NCBI GenBank assembly: GCA_964509335.1
Contig: CAZDXB010000023.1
Location: 1-43,412, forward strand
Direction: 5' to 3'
Length of the DNA stretch: 43,412 bases
Source: CAZDXB01 sp964509335
Lineage (GTDB): Bacteria > Bacteroidota > Ignavibacteria > Kapaibacteriales > UBA2268
The notes under the pieces were generated by a model. That model saw only the letters and a list, made by a program, of their open reading frames with translations, did not search any database and was not told the origin of the DNA. This document shows, piece by piece, positions 33,148 to 41,779 of the stretch. Made by a program: the position numbers and the translations under genes. Numbering within the stretch: position 1 is the first letter of the stretch; the number at the start of each line of letters is the position of its first letter.

Positions 33148-33795
33148 TTATTTTTCTACGTAGATATTTTTGGCTATTTCGTTTCCGATTATCTTTTCCT
33201 GATTGTTGAATTTTATCGTTATTGGTCCGTTGAACGGCGCTTTTTCGACAACTTTTACGGAAACTCCGGGGATTAAGCCGTTCTTCTCCAAGTAAGCTAG
33301 GAGTTCTGGGTCGGTGTCGGTTAATCTACGAATAACGGCGACTTTGCCGGGGTTTATTTCCGAAAGCGAGGTTTCCTTCAGTTTGTTAATTTTTCCGTTC
33401 TTTGTGGGAATCGGATGGCCGTGAGGGTCGTATTCCGGCGAACCTAATTTTTCGTCGATTTTTTCGGCGAAAGCTTCGGAAATATAGTGTTCCAGTCTGC
33501 AAGCTTCTTCGTGGACTTTGTCGAGCGAGAATCCCAATTCTTCTTTTAGATATAATTCTAAAAGTCTGTGATGTCTGATGACTTCCAGAGCGATTTTTTC
33601 GCCGGTATCCGTTAGTTTAACTCCTTTGTAGGAATTATAGTCAACTAAGCTCATTTTAGCCAGACGTTTCAGCATTCCGGTTACCGAAGCTCCGGATACG
33701 TCTAGTTCTTTGGCGATTTTAGTGGTCGAAACCGCGCCGTCTTTTTGCAGTTTGTAAATTGTTTTTAAATAATCTTCGATGGATTGACTAAGCAT
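33148..33795 (-). CDS. DtxR/MntR-family metal-dependent regulator with FeoA-like SH3 domain
   Basis: From the ATG at 33795 (215 residues; a TTG at 33804 would add three) the protein has the DtxR winged helix (QSIEDYLKTIYKLQ...STTKIAKELDVSGASVTGMLKRL, residues about 5-60), the dimerisation helix with metal-binding HHRLLELYL and EEACRLEHYIS (His residues and Glu, about 75-110), GHPIPTK, and an SH3-like FeoA domain (about 145-213). It is expected to repress iron or manganese uptake when metal is bound. Its position next to feoB-feoA, 114 bp downstream on the same strand, suggests that it controls ferrous iron uptake. Confidence 0.93.
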   Translation of the reverse strand: MLSQSIEDYLKTIYKLQKDGAVSTTKIAKELDVSGASVTGMLKRLAKMSLVDYNSYKGVKLTDTGEKIALEVIRHHRLLELYLKEELGFSLDKVHEEACRLEHYISEAFAEKIDEKLGSPEYDPHGHPIPTKNGKINKLKETSLSEINPGKVAVIRRLTDTDPELLAYLEKNGLIPGVSVKVVEKAPFNGPITIKFNNQEKIIGNEIAKNIYVEK

Positions 33796-33908
33796 AGCTT
33801 CCAATTTATTTTTTTCATAATATTTATTAAAACTAATAAAATTATTTTAGTAAACCAAAACTTATTTGTTCATAGAGCTAAATTCTAAACAAAATAAAAT
33901 TCTGTATA

Positions 33909-35828
33909 TTAGAATCGCCAAAAGCTGGCTACTGTTTTTAGTATATAAGAAGCAACAGTCGCCACTAAGACGCTAAAGACGGAAGTCGCCGCGGCAATTT
34001 TAGCTCCGAACTCTTTCCATAGAACGACTAGAGTCGTGAAGCAAGGAAAATACAAAGTTACGAAAAGAACGAAAGTTAATACTTGATTAGTCGTCATTGG
34101 CAATTGAGCTAGTGTTGGAACGCTTAACGCTTGGTTAGCCATAACTATTATTAGTTCTTTTCTGAAAAATCCGAAAACTAGAGTCGAGCCGAGGGCTTCG
34201 GGCAATCCTAAGATGCCGTCGACAATAGGGGCGAAGATGGAGTTGACGTATTTTGCTAAGTCGAAGTATTCAATCCAGCCGAGAACAACGCTGCCGCCGA
34301 TTAAAAAGATGATAGCGTCTCGGATGAAGTCGTTTATTTTGTACCAAGTTGTTTTGAGCGTATTGGTGATTGAAGGAATTTTCAAGTCGGGAATTTCTAA
34401 AATTAGTCCTATTGGCTTGGACCAAATTTTTGAAAGGACTTTGCCGCTTAACGCTATAATGACGCCGACTATAATGAAAATTAGCATTGCTTCCAAAGGT
34501 CCGGCGAAGGCGGCGGTTAAGGCAAAAATCACGGCTATTCGCGCTGAACAAGGAACGAAAGGCGTTAATATTCCAGTGATAATTCTATCTCGCTTGTTTT
34601 CAATCATTCGGGTGGCGTAAAGAGCCGGCACGGTGCATCCAAAGCCTAGTATGAAAGGCGCGACGGATTTGCCGTGCAAGCCAATTTTGTGCAGCAGTCC
34701 GTCTATTAAAAAAGCAATTCTCGTTAAATAGCCAGTCTCCTCAAAATATGCCGTTATGAATACCAGCGGCAAGAAGTAAGGCAATACAATTCCGAGGACT
34801 CCGGCGGCTCCCATATAAGCCCCGTTAATAGTATGCCACCAAAAAGGGCTAGAATCTTTTATAGGGGCGAAGACTTCCGAAAATTTTGAAATCGGGGCGT
34901 CCACTAGCGAGCTTAAGAAATCGCCGACAACGAAAATAGCGAAAAAGTAGAGAGCGAAGAATAACAGCAGAGAGGCTCTTCCGAATAATGGGTGAAGCAA
35001 TATATCGTCAAGCTTTTTTCCTACGGAGCGAAAAGAGTTGCTTTCGATTTTAGAAGTAGATTCGGCGATTTTCATTGCTATATGGTGTCGCTCGTATGAA
35101 ATGGACTCGTAGGCGTCGGTTTTGTGCTGCTTTTCAATTTCTTGTTCAAATTGTTTCGCCGTAGATTCAATTTTTGAAAAAAAACGATTGGGAACTATCT
35201 CGGGATTTTCTATCGCTTTAATCGCCCAAAAGCGCGAGGAAAGGTTCTTGTCAGAGTCCGCTTTGTCGATAACTTCCGACAATTCGTTGATTTTATTTTC
35301 TATATGATAAGTGAATTCGGGAATCTTTCTTTCGCTTTTGGTATCGCTAAAGTTTTTACGACAGGCTTCGATTAATTTTCTCGCGCCTTTGCCCTGTCTG
35401 GCTATTGTCGGAACGACGTCGATGTCCAGTTCTTTGGAGAGCTTTTCAACGTCGATTTTTAATCCGCGCTTTTCGGCTTCGTCGAGCATATTAAGAGCTG
35501 TTACGACCGGCAGCCCGAGTTCCAACAGTTCTATCGTTAGCTCCAAGCTTCTCGGTAGAAAGGCGGAGTTAACGACATTAATGATTAAGTCGATATCTTC
35601 GTTTAGCAAATAGTCTATTGCAATTTTTTCGGCGGGGTCGTATGGATTTAAGGAGTAGATACCGGGTAAATCTAGAACTCTTACGGTTTCTCCGAAAATG
35701 TCAATATCCGTTTGTCTAATCTCGATTGTCGCTCCCGTGGAGGGCGTTTTTAAATCCGCGAGAACGTCGAAAAGGGCGCTTTTCCCGCAACCGTGCTGAC
35801 CGACTAAGGCTATTTTCTTAATCTTCAT
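33909..35828 (-). CDS. feoB: Ferrous iron transport GTPase FeoB
   Basis: FeoB is the inner-membrane Fe(II) permease with a cytoplasmic G domain. The 639-residue protein shows G1 GQHGCGKSALF (10-20; canonical N replaced by H), G3 DLPGIY (53-58), and G4 NMLD (113-116). The membrane part has two Gate motifs, visible in GFGCTVPALYATRMIENKRDR and TPFVPCSARIAV. Length is shorter than the 750-residue E. coli form, mostly in the linker and C-terminus. The start overlaps the end of feoA by 11 bp, so the two are translated together. It lies upstream of the DtxR-family gene. Confidence 0.96.
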   Translation of the reverse strand: MKIKKIALVGQHGCGKSALFDVLADLKTPSTGATIEIRQTDIDIFGETVRVLDLPGIYSLNPYDPAEKIAIDYLLNEDIDLIINVVNSAFLPRSLELTIELLELGLPVVTALNMLDEAEKRGLKIDVEKLSKELDIDVVPTIARQGKGARKLIEACRKNFSDTKSERKIPEFTYHIENKINELSEVIDKADSDKNLSSRFWAIKAIENPEIVPNRFFSKIESTAKQFEQEIEKQHKTDAYESISYERHHIAMKIAESTSKIESNSFRSVGKKLDDILLHPLFGRASLLLFFALYFFAIFVVGDFLSSLVDAPISKFSEVFAPIKDSSPFWWHTINGAYMGAAGVLGIVLPYFLPLVFITAYFEETGYLTRIAFLIDGLLHKIGLHGKSVAPFILGFGCTVPALYATRMIENKRDRIITGILTPFVPCSARIAVIFALTAAFAGPLEAMLIFIIVGVIIALSGKVLSKIWSKPIGLILEIPDLKIPSITNTLKTTWYKINDFIRDAIIFLIGGSVVLGWIEYFDLAKYVNSIFAPIVDGILGLPEALGSTLVFGFFRKELIIVMANQALSVPTLAQLPMTTNQVLTFVLFVTLYFPCFTTLVVLWKEFGAKIAAATSVFSVLVATVASYILKTVASFWRF

Positions 35829-36051
35829 ACTCGACGATTATTTTTTCGGCTAAGCCTCTGCCTAAAGCTAGCTTATAATTTCCGTTCGATACGTTCTCAA
35901 TTAAGACTGGACCCTGTCCGGAGTCGTTCAGTTTTATTAATAAGTCGTTTATGTGCAATCCCATAGAGCTAAGCTTTCTTTTAGCTCTCATACCGGATAT
36001 TATCTCTTTGATTATAATATTCTTTTTCGAATCCGCTTCCGTCAAACACAT
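35818..36051 (-). CDS. feoA: Ferrous iron transport protein FeoA
   Basis: This is a small SH3-like protein (77 residues from the ATG at 36051; a TTG at 36057 would add two). It has the FeoA pattern: acidic start, ISGMRAKRKLSSMGLHIND and LALGRGLAEKIIVEYED, which regulates or docks on FeoB. The 11-bp overlap with feoB shows coupling. The 200 bp upstream, divergent from pyrG, holds a short inverted repeat described separately. Confidence 0.92.
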   Translation of the reverse strand: MCLTEADSKKNIIIKEIISGMRAKRKLSSMGLHINDLLIKLNDSGQGPVLIENVSNGNYKLALGRGLAEKIIVEYED

Positions 36052-36119
36052 TGTCAATTCTCTATTTTCCTATTGTTTTTAATACCGCTTATTAAGTAAC
36101 GTATAAAACCGTTTATTAT

Positions 36120-36133
36120 TTAGCCATAGCTAA
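36120..36133. promoter_or_regulatory. Candidate metal-regulator operator upstream of feoA
   Basis: TTAGC-CATA-GCTAA is a perfect 5-bp inverted repeat with 4-nt spacer in the feoA/pyrG intergenic region, about 69 bp upstream of the feoA start. It contains the T-T-A-G and C-T-A-A halves typical of DtxR/IdeR boxes but is shorter and does not fit the 19-bp consensus fully. The assignment to the DtxR-family gene nearby is inference. Confidence 0.3.
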
Positions 36134-36260
36134 CAACAAATATAGAAACAACTAATTTAATATCAAAACAATTTATCTCAACTTAATTTTGTTCTTTATT
36201 TCAAATTTAAATAACTTGCAAGTTTAATAAACAAATTTATCATTTTCAAATAAGTATGCT

Positions 36261-37904
36261 ATGAGTTCAAACGAAGGTTACAAAACTAGGTATATTTTTG
36301 TTTTAGGAGGAGTTCTATCTTCTCTTGGGAAGGGAATAGTGGCGGCTTCTCTTGGTTTGCTTTTAAAGCAGAGAGGTTTTTCCGCTACGATAATGAAGCT
36401 GGATCCTTATATTAACGTCGACCCTGGAACGATGAATCCTTTTCAGCACGGCGAGGTTTACGTTACCGACGACGGAGCCGAAACTGATTTGGATTTAGGT
36501 CATTACGAAAGGTTTATCGACCAGTCGTTAAACCAAAAGAACAATACGACGACTGGACAGGTATATAACGAAGTTATCAATAAAGAGCGTAAAGGTAAGT
36601 ATTTGGGCAAAACGGTGCAGGTTATTCCCCACATAACCGACGAGATAAAAGAAAGAATCAAGGTGTATGAAGGGGAATTTGATTTCGTAATAGTAGAGAT
36701 AGGCGGAACGGTAGGCGATATTGAGTCTCTTCCTTTTTTAGAGGCTATTCGTCAATTCACACAAGAAAGAGGTTATAGGAATTGCATTAGTATTCTTTTA
36801 ACTTACGTTCCGTATTTAAAAGCTACCGGCGAATTAAAAACCAAGCCGACTCAGCACTCTACGAAAACTTTGATGGAATACGGCTTGCGACCTAATATAC
36901 TTGTTTGCCGCTCAGAACAAAAACTGAGCAAAGAGGAAAGACAAAAAATCGCTCTGTTTTGCAACGTCAGCGACGATGCGGTAATCGAAGCGCTGGACGT
37001 TGATTATACAATTTACGAAATCCCTTTAATGCTCGCTAAGAGTTCTTTGACCGAAATTATTTTAGATAGAATGCAATTGCCCGCCAATCCTCTGGACTTG
37101 GATACTTGGCAAAAGTTTGTTCAAAGAATTAAGCATCCGAGGAAAGAGGTTAAGGTGGCTTTGGTTGGAAAGTACGCTAAATATAGGGATTCGTATAAAA
37201 GTATTTTGGAAGCGTTCGCTCACGCAGGCTCAATAAACAACGCGAAGGTGGACGTTGAGTTAGTCAATTCGGAAAGCATTACTGACGAGACGGCGGAAAG
37301 TTTGCTTGGAGACAAACACGGTATATTGGTAGGCCCGGGGTTTGGCTCAAGAGGAATCGAGGGTAAAATATTGGCAATACGATACGCCCGAGAAAACAAC
37401 GTTCCGTTTTTCGGAATATGCTTAGGCTTGCAGTGCGCCATTATTGAATTTGCGCGAAACAAATGCGGTTTGACCGGTGCAAATTCAACCGAGTTCAATA
37501 AATATTCGAAATATCCGGTAATCGATTTGATGGATTCGCAGAAGCAAGTCAAGAACAAAGGCGGGACGATGAGGCTGGGCGCGTATCCTTGCGTTATAAA
37601 GAAGGAGACAAAGGTTTACGAAGCGTACAAGGGAATCAGAATTTCCGAGAGGCATCGCCACCGTTTCGAAATTAATAACAAATTCAGAGACGTTCTCGAA
37701 GAAAACGGGATGATTCTCAGCGGTCTTTCGCCGGACGGCAAGTTGGTCGAGATAGCCGAGTTGAAAGACCATATTTGGTTTATCGGCTCGCAATTTCATC
37801 CGGAGCTAAAATCGCGAGCGGTAATCGGGCAGCCGTTGTTTATTAGCTTTATTGCCGCGACTTTAAAGCGTAAAAGCCAAGTAACGAGAAAAAAGAAAAA
37901 ATAA
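36261..37904 (+). CDS. pyrG: CTP synthase PyrG
   Basis: PyrG aminates UTP to CTP, with glutamine as ammonia source. The 547-residue protein has the synthase domain (KTRYIFVLGGVLSSLGKGI; MKLDPYINVDPGTMNP; GGTVGDIES) and the glutaminase domain with nucleophile Cys387 in FFGICLGLQCA and the triad ending in GSQFHPELKS. Length and all motifs are normal. The ATG at 36261 has no clear Shine-Dalgarno site. The FKBP lipoprotein and GlmU-like genes follow at 11 bp and 2 bp, probably one operon; the operon links nucleotide and cell-wall precursor supply. Confidence 0.97.
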   Translation: MSSNEGYKTRYIFVLGGVLSSLGKGIVAASLGLLLKQRGFSATIMKLDPYINVDPGTMNPFQHGEVYVTDDGAETDLDLGHYERFIDQSLNQKNNTTTGQVYNEVINKERKGKYLGKTVQVIPHITDEIKERIKVYEGEFDFVIVEIGGTVGDIESLPFLEAIRQFTQERGYRNCISILLTYVPYLKATGELKTKPTQHSTKTLMEYGLRPNILVCRSEQKLSKEERQKIALFCNVSDDAVIEALDVDYTIYEIPLMLAKSSLTEIILDRMQLPANPLDLDTWQKFVQRIKHPRKEVKVALVGKYAKYRDSYKSILEAFAHAGSINNAKVDVELVNSESITDETAESLLGDKHGILVGPGFGSRGIEGKILAIRYARENNVPFFGICLGLQCAIIEFARNKCGLTGANSTEFNKYSKYPVIDLMDSQKQVKNKGGTMRLGAYPCVIKKETKVYEAYKGIRISERHRHRFEINNKFRDVLEENGMILSGLSPDGKLVEIAELKDHIWFIGSQFHPELKSRAVIGQPLFISFIAATLKRKSQVTRKKKK

Positions 37905-37915
37905 AAGGGGAGTCG

Positions 37916-38338
37916 ATGAAGAGAGTAATTTTGTCTTTAGTAGCGATTCTTGTTCTTTTCGCTTGCGGCGGCAAAAAAGCCGTCAAAGAAGAAAAGCCCG
38001 AGATTCAAAAAACTCCTTCGGGATTGAAATTCGTTGAATTAAAAGCCGGCAAGGGAGAGCGCCCTTCGCCCGGGCAAACGATCGTTATTCATTACGTCGG
38101 CAAATTGGAGAACGGCGAAGTGTTCGACAGTTCTCGCGACAGAGGCAAGCCCCTCGAATTTATTTACGGTTCCGGAAAAGTAATCGAGGGATTAGAAGAA
38201 GGGGTCGCTACGATGAAACCCGGCGGCAAAAGGAAGCTGATTATTCCTCCCGATTTGGGTTACGGCTCGAGGAGCGTGGGACCGATACCGGCTAATTCCA
38301 CTTTGATTTTCGAAGTTGAATTAATTGACGTAAGATAG
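37916..38338 (+). CDS. FKBP-type peptidyl-prolyl isomerase lipoprotein
   Basis: This 140-residue lipoprotein has a signal ending in the lipobox LFAC (Cys17), a Lys/Glu-rich linker, then an FKBP fold (about 40-140: SPGQTIVIHYVGKLENGEVFDSS...GKPLEFIYGSGKVIEGLEEGV...IPPDLGYGSRSVG-PIPANSTLIFEVELIDV). The active-site residues of FKBP (Tyr, Phe, Asp of the V-F-D-S type, and Tyr of L-G-Y-G) are visible. It should isomerise prolines on exported proteins in the periplasm. It has a good Shine-Dalgarno sequence (AAGGGGAG). Confidence 0.93.
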   Translation: MKRVILSLVAILVLFACGGKKAVKEEKPEIQKTPSGLKFVELKAGKGERPSPGQTIVIHYVGKLENGEVFDSSRDRGKPLEFIYGSGKVIEGLEEGVATMKPGGKRKLIIPPDLGYGSRSVGPIPANSTLIFEVELIDVR

Positions 38339-38340
38339 CT

Positions 38341-39615
38341 ATGAAAGTAGATTCCGTTCTTATTTTCGAGACAGAGAACGCCGAGAGCCTTTATCCGTTT
38401 TCTATACTGCATCCAGCTTGGGAGTTGCGTTGCGGCGCGCTGAGGATTTATGAAAAAGTAGAAAAGCGCTTCCCGAAAGCGAAGATACAGTTTACGGGAA
38501 GACCCGGGCATTTGGCTTCTTTCAAAGCGAGATTTGGGATTAAAGATTTCGAGCAGAAGCGCGAAAATATTTTGATTCTTCATTCCGCTATTATTCCCGA
38601 TAAGTCATTTCTTAAATCTTTAGAAGACGCCTACGAGAATTTTAAAAAAGAAAAGGGCGAAGATAAATCCGTCGCTTTTACTTATAGCGGGACGCCGGTA
38701 GCTTCTTATGTCGTTGAAAAGGATAGGATAAATCCAACCGAGAAGGATTTAGAGCTGTTTACGAAGTTTCTATACGATTTTGCCGGCGGATTGGAACAAG
38801 TTGAAGTTCCGAAACCAAAAGTCGTTAATTATCTTTGGGACGCGATATATTATAACGGCGAAGGAATACTCGACGATTTTGCGTATTTCGACAACGAAGC
38901 CGATTTTGACAAATTAAAGAAAGACGGCGTTCATTTAATTGGCAGAGGCAAAATCAGGATAGGAAAAAACAATTCGATATATCCCGGAACCGTCTTAGAC
39001 GCCGCGGAAGGTCCTATTGTTACCGGCGAGAACGTTACGATTATGCCGAACGCCGTCGTTGTCGGTCCCGTGTATATCGGCGACAATTCTACTATTAAAG
39101 CCGGCGCGAAAATTTACGAGGATACGTCAATCGGAGAATGGTGCAAAGTAGGCGGCGAGGTGGAGAATTCGATTATACAGTCTTACTCTAATAAACAGCA
39201 CGACGGTTTTTTAGGCCATTCGTTTTTGAGCGAGTGGATAAATATTGGGGCGGACACAAACACGTCCGACTTGAAAAACACTTACGGCGATATTAAAGTA
39301 ATGATAAAGGATAGGGAAATCGACACTGGCAAGATGTTCTTGGGCTTGCTTTGCGGCGACCATACGAAGACGGCTATTAACACGACATTAAATACGGGAA
39401 CTGTTGCGGGCATATGCGGAATTCTCGTGGCCGACGGTTTTCTGCCTAAGCAAATTCCCTCGTTCGCTTGGAGAGGAACGAAGGGCTGTTCGATATATAA
39501 GCCGGATAAAGCTATTAAAGTGGCAAGAAAAGTTATGGCGAGGCGGAACAGGGAGTTGCTCGACGAGGAAATGAAATTGATAGAGGAAGAGTATAATAGA
39601 GTCGCGGGAGAGTGA
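38341..39615 (+). CDS. GlmU-like sugar nucleotidyltransferase/acetyltransferase family protein
   Basis: This 424-residue protein matches the GlmU-like family of Bacteroidota/Chlorobiota. It has an N-terminal nucleotidyltransferase-related domain (SLYPFSILHPAWELRCGALR...) and a C-terminal left-handed beta-helix of hexapeptide repeats (about 210-385: GRGKIRIGKNNSIYPGTVLDA, VTIMPNAVVVGPVYIGDNST, IYEDTSIGEWCKVGGEV). The N-terminal domain lacks the canonical L-x-A-G-x-G-T-R-M-x-S-x-x-P-K loop, so pyrophosphorylase activity is not assured. The gene is 2 bp after the FKBP gene. The likely role is UDP-sugar or envelope precursor metabolism. Confidence 0.85.
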   Translation: MKVDSVLIFETENAESLYPFSILHPAWELRCGALRIYEKVEKRFPKAKIQFTGRPGHLASFKARFGIKDFEQKRENILILHSAIIPDKSFLKSLEDAYENFKKEKGEDKSVAFTYSGTPVASYVVEKDRINPTEKDLELFTKFLYDFAGGLEQVEVPKPKVVNYLWDAIYYNGEGILDDFAYFDNEADFDKLKKDGVHLIGRGKIRIGKNNSIYPGTVLDAAEGPIVTGENVTIMPNAVVVGPVYIGDNSTIKAGAKIYEDTSIGEWCKVGGEVENSIIQSYSNKQHDGFLGHSFLSEWINIGADTNTSDLKNTYGDIKVMIKDREIDTGKMFLGLLCGDHTKTAINTTLNTGTVAGICGILVADGFLPKQIPSFAWRGTKGCSIYKPDKAIKVARKVMARRNRELLDEEMKLIEEEYNRVAGE

Positions 39616-39714
39616 ATTTATTTGATTTTAAAACATTGTTTCTAAATTTTGATTTAGAAATGCAATTATCTACAAGTCTGAGGTTGGTAATATAGCATGA
39701 AAGATGTTTCGTCC

Positions 39715-39769
39715 GAAATCGGAGTTTCGGGCGGAGGGAGTTTTTGAAATCGGAGTTTTGGGCGGGGGA
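39715..39769 (+). repeat. Imperfect 24-bp direct repeat in a gene-poor stretch
   Basis: GAAATCGGAGTTTCGGGCGG (39715-39734, then AGGG) recurs at 39746-39769 as GAAATCGGAGTTTTGGGCGG, starts 31 bp apart. The 285 bp between the GlmU-like gene and the antiporter fragment holds this repeat and otherwise nothing I can identify. Confidence 0.7.
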
Positions 39770-39900
39770 ATAAATGCGCGAAATTCAATAAGTCAGCTTC
39801 AAGATAAATGTTTTAGCTGATAATTCCAAAATTGCAATTTGTGAATTAGTTATTCAGTTTTTATAAAGAAGGAATTAATTATGCATTTTTAGATACAAAT

Positions 39901-40110
39901 TTAATAAATTTCTCTATAAGCGAGCCTTGAATTAATATTGAGAATAAGACGATTACGTAAGTAATAGAAACGATCTAAAACTATAACGGATAGAATGGCG
40001 CCCATAATAATAGGGACAATGCCGGCGGGCTTGCGAAAGAACGCGACGTTCAAGTAAGAAAGTATCGCCGCGAGCGTTATCAGAGCCGAGAACAAATAAA
40101 ATATTTCCAT
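39901..40110 (-). pseudogene. N-terminal remnant of a CPA1 sodium/proton antiporter, or a small membrane protein
   Basis: The ATG at 40110 opens a 69-residue protein (a TTG at 40119 would add three). It starts MEIFYLFSALITLAAILSYLN, followed by a KPAGIVPIIMGAI stretch. This resembles the first two membrane segments of CPA1-type antiporters, which begin M-E-x-x-x-x-x-S-A-L-I-x-L-A-A-x-x-x-Y-I-N. The family is about 400-600 residues long, whereas this stops after a short charged tail (LRNRLILNINSRLAYREIY). Downstream of the stop I find no antiporter continuation in the same frame. It is either a decayed gene piece or a real one-to-two-helix protein; the resemblance is by eye only. It is divergent from ssrA. 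Confidence 0.45.
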
Positions 40111-40142
40111 CTTTAGCAAATCAAATTTAATTCGACTTAACT

Positions 40143-40162
40143 CGTTATCTATAAAGATAGCG
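40143..40162. other. Short hairpin between the antiporter fragment and ssrA
   Basis: CGTTATCT and AGATAGCG pair with one G-U wobble (or A-C mismatch on the opposite strand) around the loop ATAA. It may be a minor terminator or operator; no T-run follows on the plus strand. Confidence 0.3.
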
Positions 40163-40284
40163 TATTTTGAGTTTATAATAAAATCACGTAAGTAAATATA
40201 ATTTTAGTATATTTACAAGTCGGACGCGGTAGTTTTACAATAAAACGTCGCGTTAAGCGATTATAAGTATAGAACGTTCTTTGA

Positions 40285-40642
40285 GGGGATGAAATGGCTT
40301 CGACGGGGCGGATGAGTTGAAAAGCCGCATACCGAGCTCAGTCGGTGAAGCTCGTAAATACAACCGGCGATTTTACAAATGCCAACAATAATTACGCATT
40401 GGCCGCTTAAAACAAGCGAGCCCGTCTTTAGAAGACCTTGCTTGTCGGGCTTTTAAAGACGTCGTTTAGACAGGCTAGCCGAAATCCCGTTCGACGGGAG
40501 GATAAGGCGAAACATAACCGTCGATAGCCGTAAGGCGCCTGTCGGTCGGCAACCTTTACGGCGAATCAATCATAGAGCGACTAAGTATGTAGAAGCTTTC
40601 AGTGAAACGTCCCGGACGCGGGTTCGACTCCCGCCATCTCCA
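40285..40642 (+). ncRNA. ssrA: tmRNA (SsrA)
   Basis: The RNA rescues stalled ribosomes and adds a degradation tag. The 5' end GGGGATGAAATGGCTTCGACGG is characteristic, its first seven bases pairing with CATCTCC at the 3' end. The T-arm GGACGCGGGTTCGACTCCCGCC precedes it. The mRNA-like part reads GCC AAC AAT AAT TAC GCA then TTG GCC GCT TAA at 40381-40410, giving the tag ANNNYALAA. Length is 358 nt, normal for one-piece tmRNA. The CCA end is not encoded (ACA). It is a common integration site for mobile elements. Confidence 0.96.
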
Positions 40643-41042
40643 CAAATATATTGTGTTAATCCTTTAAATGCAGTAGAATATAAAGAAATCAAAATATGCT
40701 TCCAACATATTTCCAACGCTTTTTAGATTTTCTTAGAATAAACGTCTCTTTGCGAGATTCGTTTATGATAGTCTGATTATTCTTCATATCTTCAAAGTCT
40801 TTTTTTTTGCAAATACTGTCTGACGAGTAATCAAAGAGTCAAGCTATTTTCATATCCGTCATAAAGAAGTTCGTTCATCTTTGAAATTCGTTTGCTCGTC
40901 TATTCATAATCTTATGAGTCCTTTCCGATTCTCTAAATTTGCGCTCATTCAAAAACAAAAAAAATGATTTTTTTCTTGTTTTATAAAGAAATATTTTTAA
41001 CTTTGTATAGCCTGATTGTTCTAAGTATTTAGAGTATATGGG
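40643..41042. other. Apparently gene-free stretch after ssrA
   Basis: These 400 bp hold nothing I can identify as a gene. CACAAATATATTGTG (40641-40655), at the 3' boundary of ssrA, is a small imperfect palindrome. TTCCAACATATTTCCAAC near 40693-40710 is a short direct repeat. A minus-strand frame at 40875-41063 has unlikely composition and no family resemblance. The region may be the left end of an inserted element. Confidence 0.5.
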
Positions 41043-41126
41043 TATTTGCAGATTTGCAAACAATAGGCGAGATTATTTGCAGATTTGCAAACAATAAGGC
41101 GAGGTTATTTGCAGATTTGCAAACAA
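41043..41126 (+). repeat. Three operator-like iterons upstream of the tandem-HTH gene
   Basis: TATTTGCAGATTTGCAAACAA occurs exactly three times, at 41043-41063, 41074-41094 and 41106-41126 (starts 31 and 32 bp apart, about three helical turns). Each contains two direct TTTGCA words 8 bp apart, and the second sits in the palindrome TTTGCAAA. The spacers between copies are also nearly alike, so it is a tandem array and not a CRISPR. The last copy ends 11 bp before the ATG of the tandem-HTH gene, the position expected for autoregulation. Confidence 0.9.
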
Positions 41127-41137
41127 ATGAGGTTAAA

Positions 41138-41779
41138 ATGCCGGCTAGCAAAAGACTAGAGAAGTTTATAACCGAGAACTATTGCACAGTCAATGGTTTC
41201 TGCAAAGCTACTGGAATAGGTAATTACAAGATAAGCAGATACATAAACCGGAAATCTTCGATTAGCTTTGATATCCTGAGAGAATTACACAATTACGGTC
41301 TCAATCTTACTTGGTTGGTTACCGGAAAGGGCGAGATGTTTGCGGATAACGAAGTCGGCGAGAAGCTTAGAATGAATCATAACAAAAAGAAGTTGAAAGT
41401 TGAAAAAAACACAGCTAAGATTAAGAAGATTAGAATTGAGTTGTGGATTCTCGAGAATTTCAAATCTATAGAGAATTTCTGTAAAGAAGCGGAATTGGAT
41501 GAAGATTATGTCGAGGCTGAGCTTCATAGAAAGAGGCTGACTCCAGACTTTGTTCAATTTTTGATACAACGCGGATGCAATATCAATTGGTTAAGAACCG
41601 GCAAGGGGTCTAAGTATTCTAACACTCCCGACGGCATAGTTTTGAGAAAAAGATTCAAGGCGAATACCGATTCATCCGAGGATGATGACAAAAGAATAGC
41701 TAAGATTGATAAAAAAGATTTGTACGAGGTTGTCGAGCAAATTGTTAAAGAAGTATTAAACAAAGAGGAAGGCAAATGA
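41138..41779 (+). CDS. Tandem helix-turn-helix regulator, phage CI-like
   Basis: The start is the ATG at 41138, with GAGG upstream; a TTG at 41054 would lie inside the first iteron and is rejected. The 213-residue protein contains two similar units: residues 5-68 (FCKATGIGNYKISRYINRKS...YGLNLTWLVTGKGEM) and 97-160 (FCKEAELDEDYVEAELHRKR...GCNINWLRTGKGSKY). The motif G-x-N-x-x-W-L-x-T-G-K-G is the end of the bacteriophage CI-type repressor helix-turn-helix. The C-terminus is a charged coil (DKKDLYEVVEQIVKEVLN). There is no peptidase domain. It probably binds the three iterons upstream. The stop overlaps the next start by ATGA, so the TPR protein is translationally coupled to it. Confidence 0.85.
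   Translation: MPASKRLEKFITENYCTVNGFCKATGIGNYKISRYINRKSSISFDILRELHNYGLNLTWLVTGKGEMFADNEVGEKLRMNHNKKKLKVEKNTAKIKKIRIELWILENFKSIENFCKEAELDEDYVEAELHRKRLTPDFVQFLIQRGCNINWLRTGKGSKYSNTPDGIVLRKRFKANTDSSEDDDKRIAKIDKKDLYEVVEQIVKEVLNKEEGK

Noticed and set aside
33793..33804. TTG start for the DtxR-family gene
   Set aside because: The ATG three codons inside keeps the whole conserved N-terminus; the extra residues have no support. The same reasoning was applied at 25933, 28273 and 36057.
40875..41063. Minus-strand 62-codon frame after ssrA
   Set aside because: It has a Lys/Phe-rich random composition, overlaps the first iteron and resembles no family.
41043..41126. Three regularly spaced repeats that look like a short CRISPR array
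   Set aside because: The segments between copies are nearly identical and only about 10-11 bp long, so there are no spacers. The array sits directly before an HTH gene and fits operators better. No cas genes are present.
41054..41137. TTG start giving a longer tandem-HTH protein
   Set aside because: It would translate the iterons themselves; the ATG at 41138 has a Shine-Dalgarno sequence and starts just before the first HTH.
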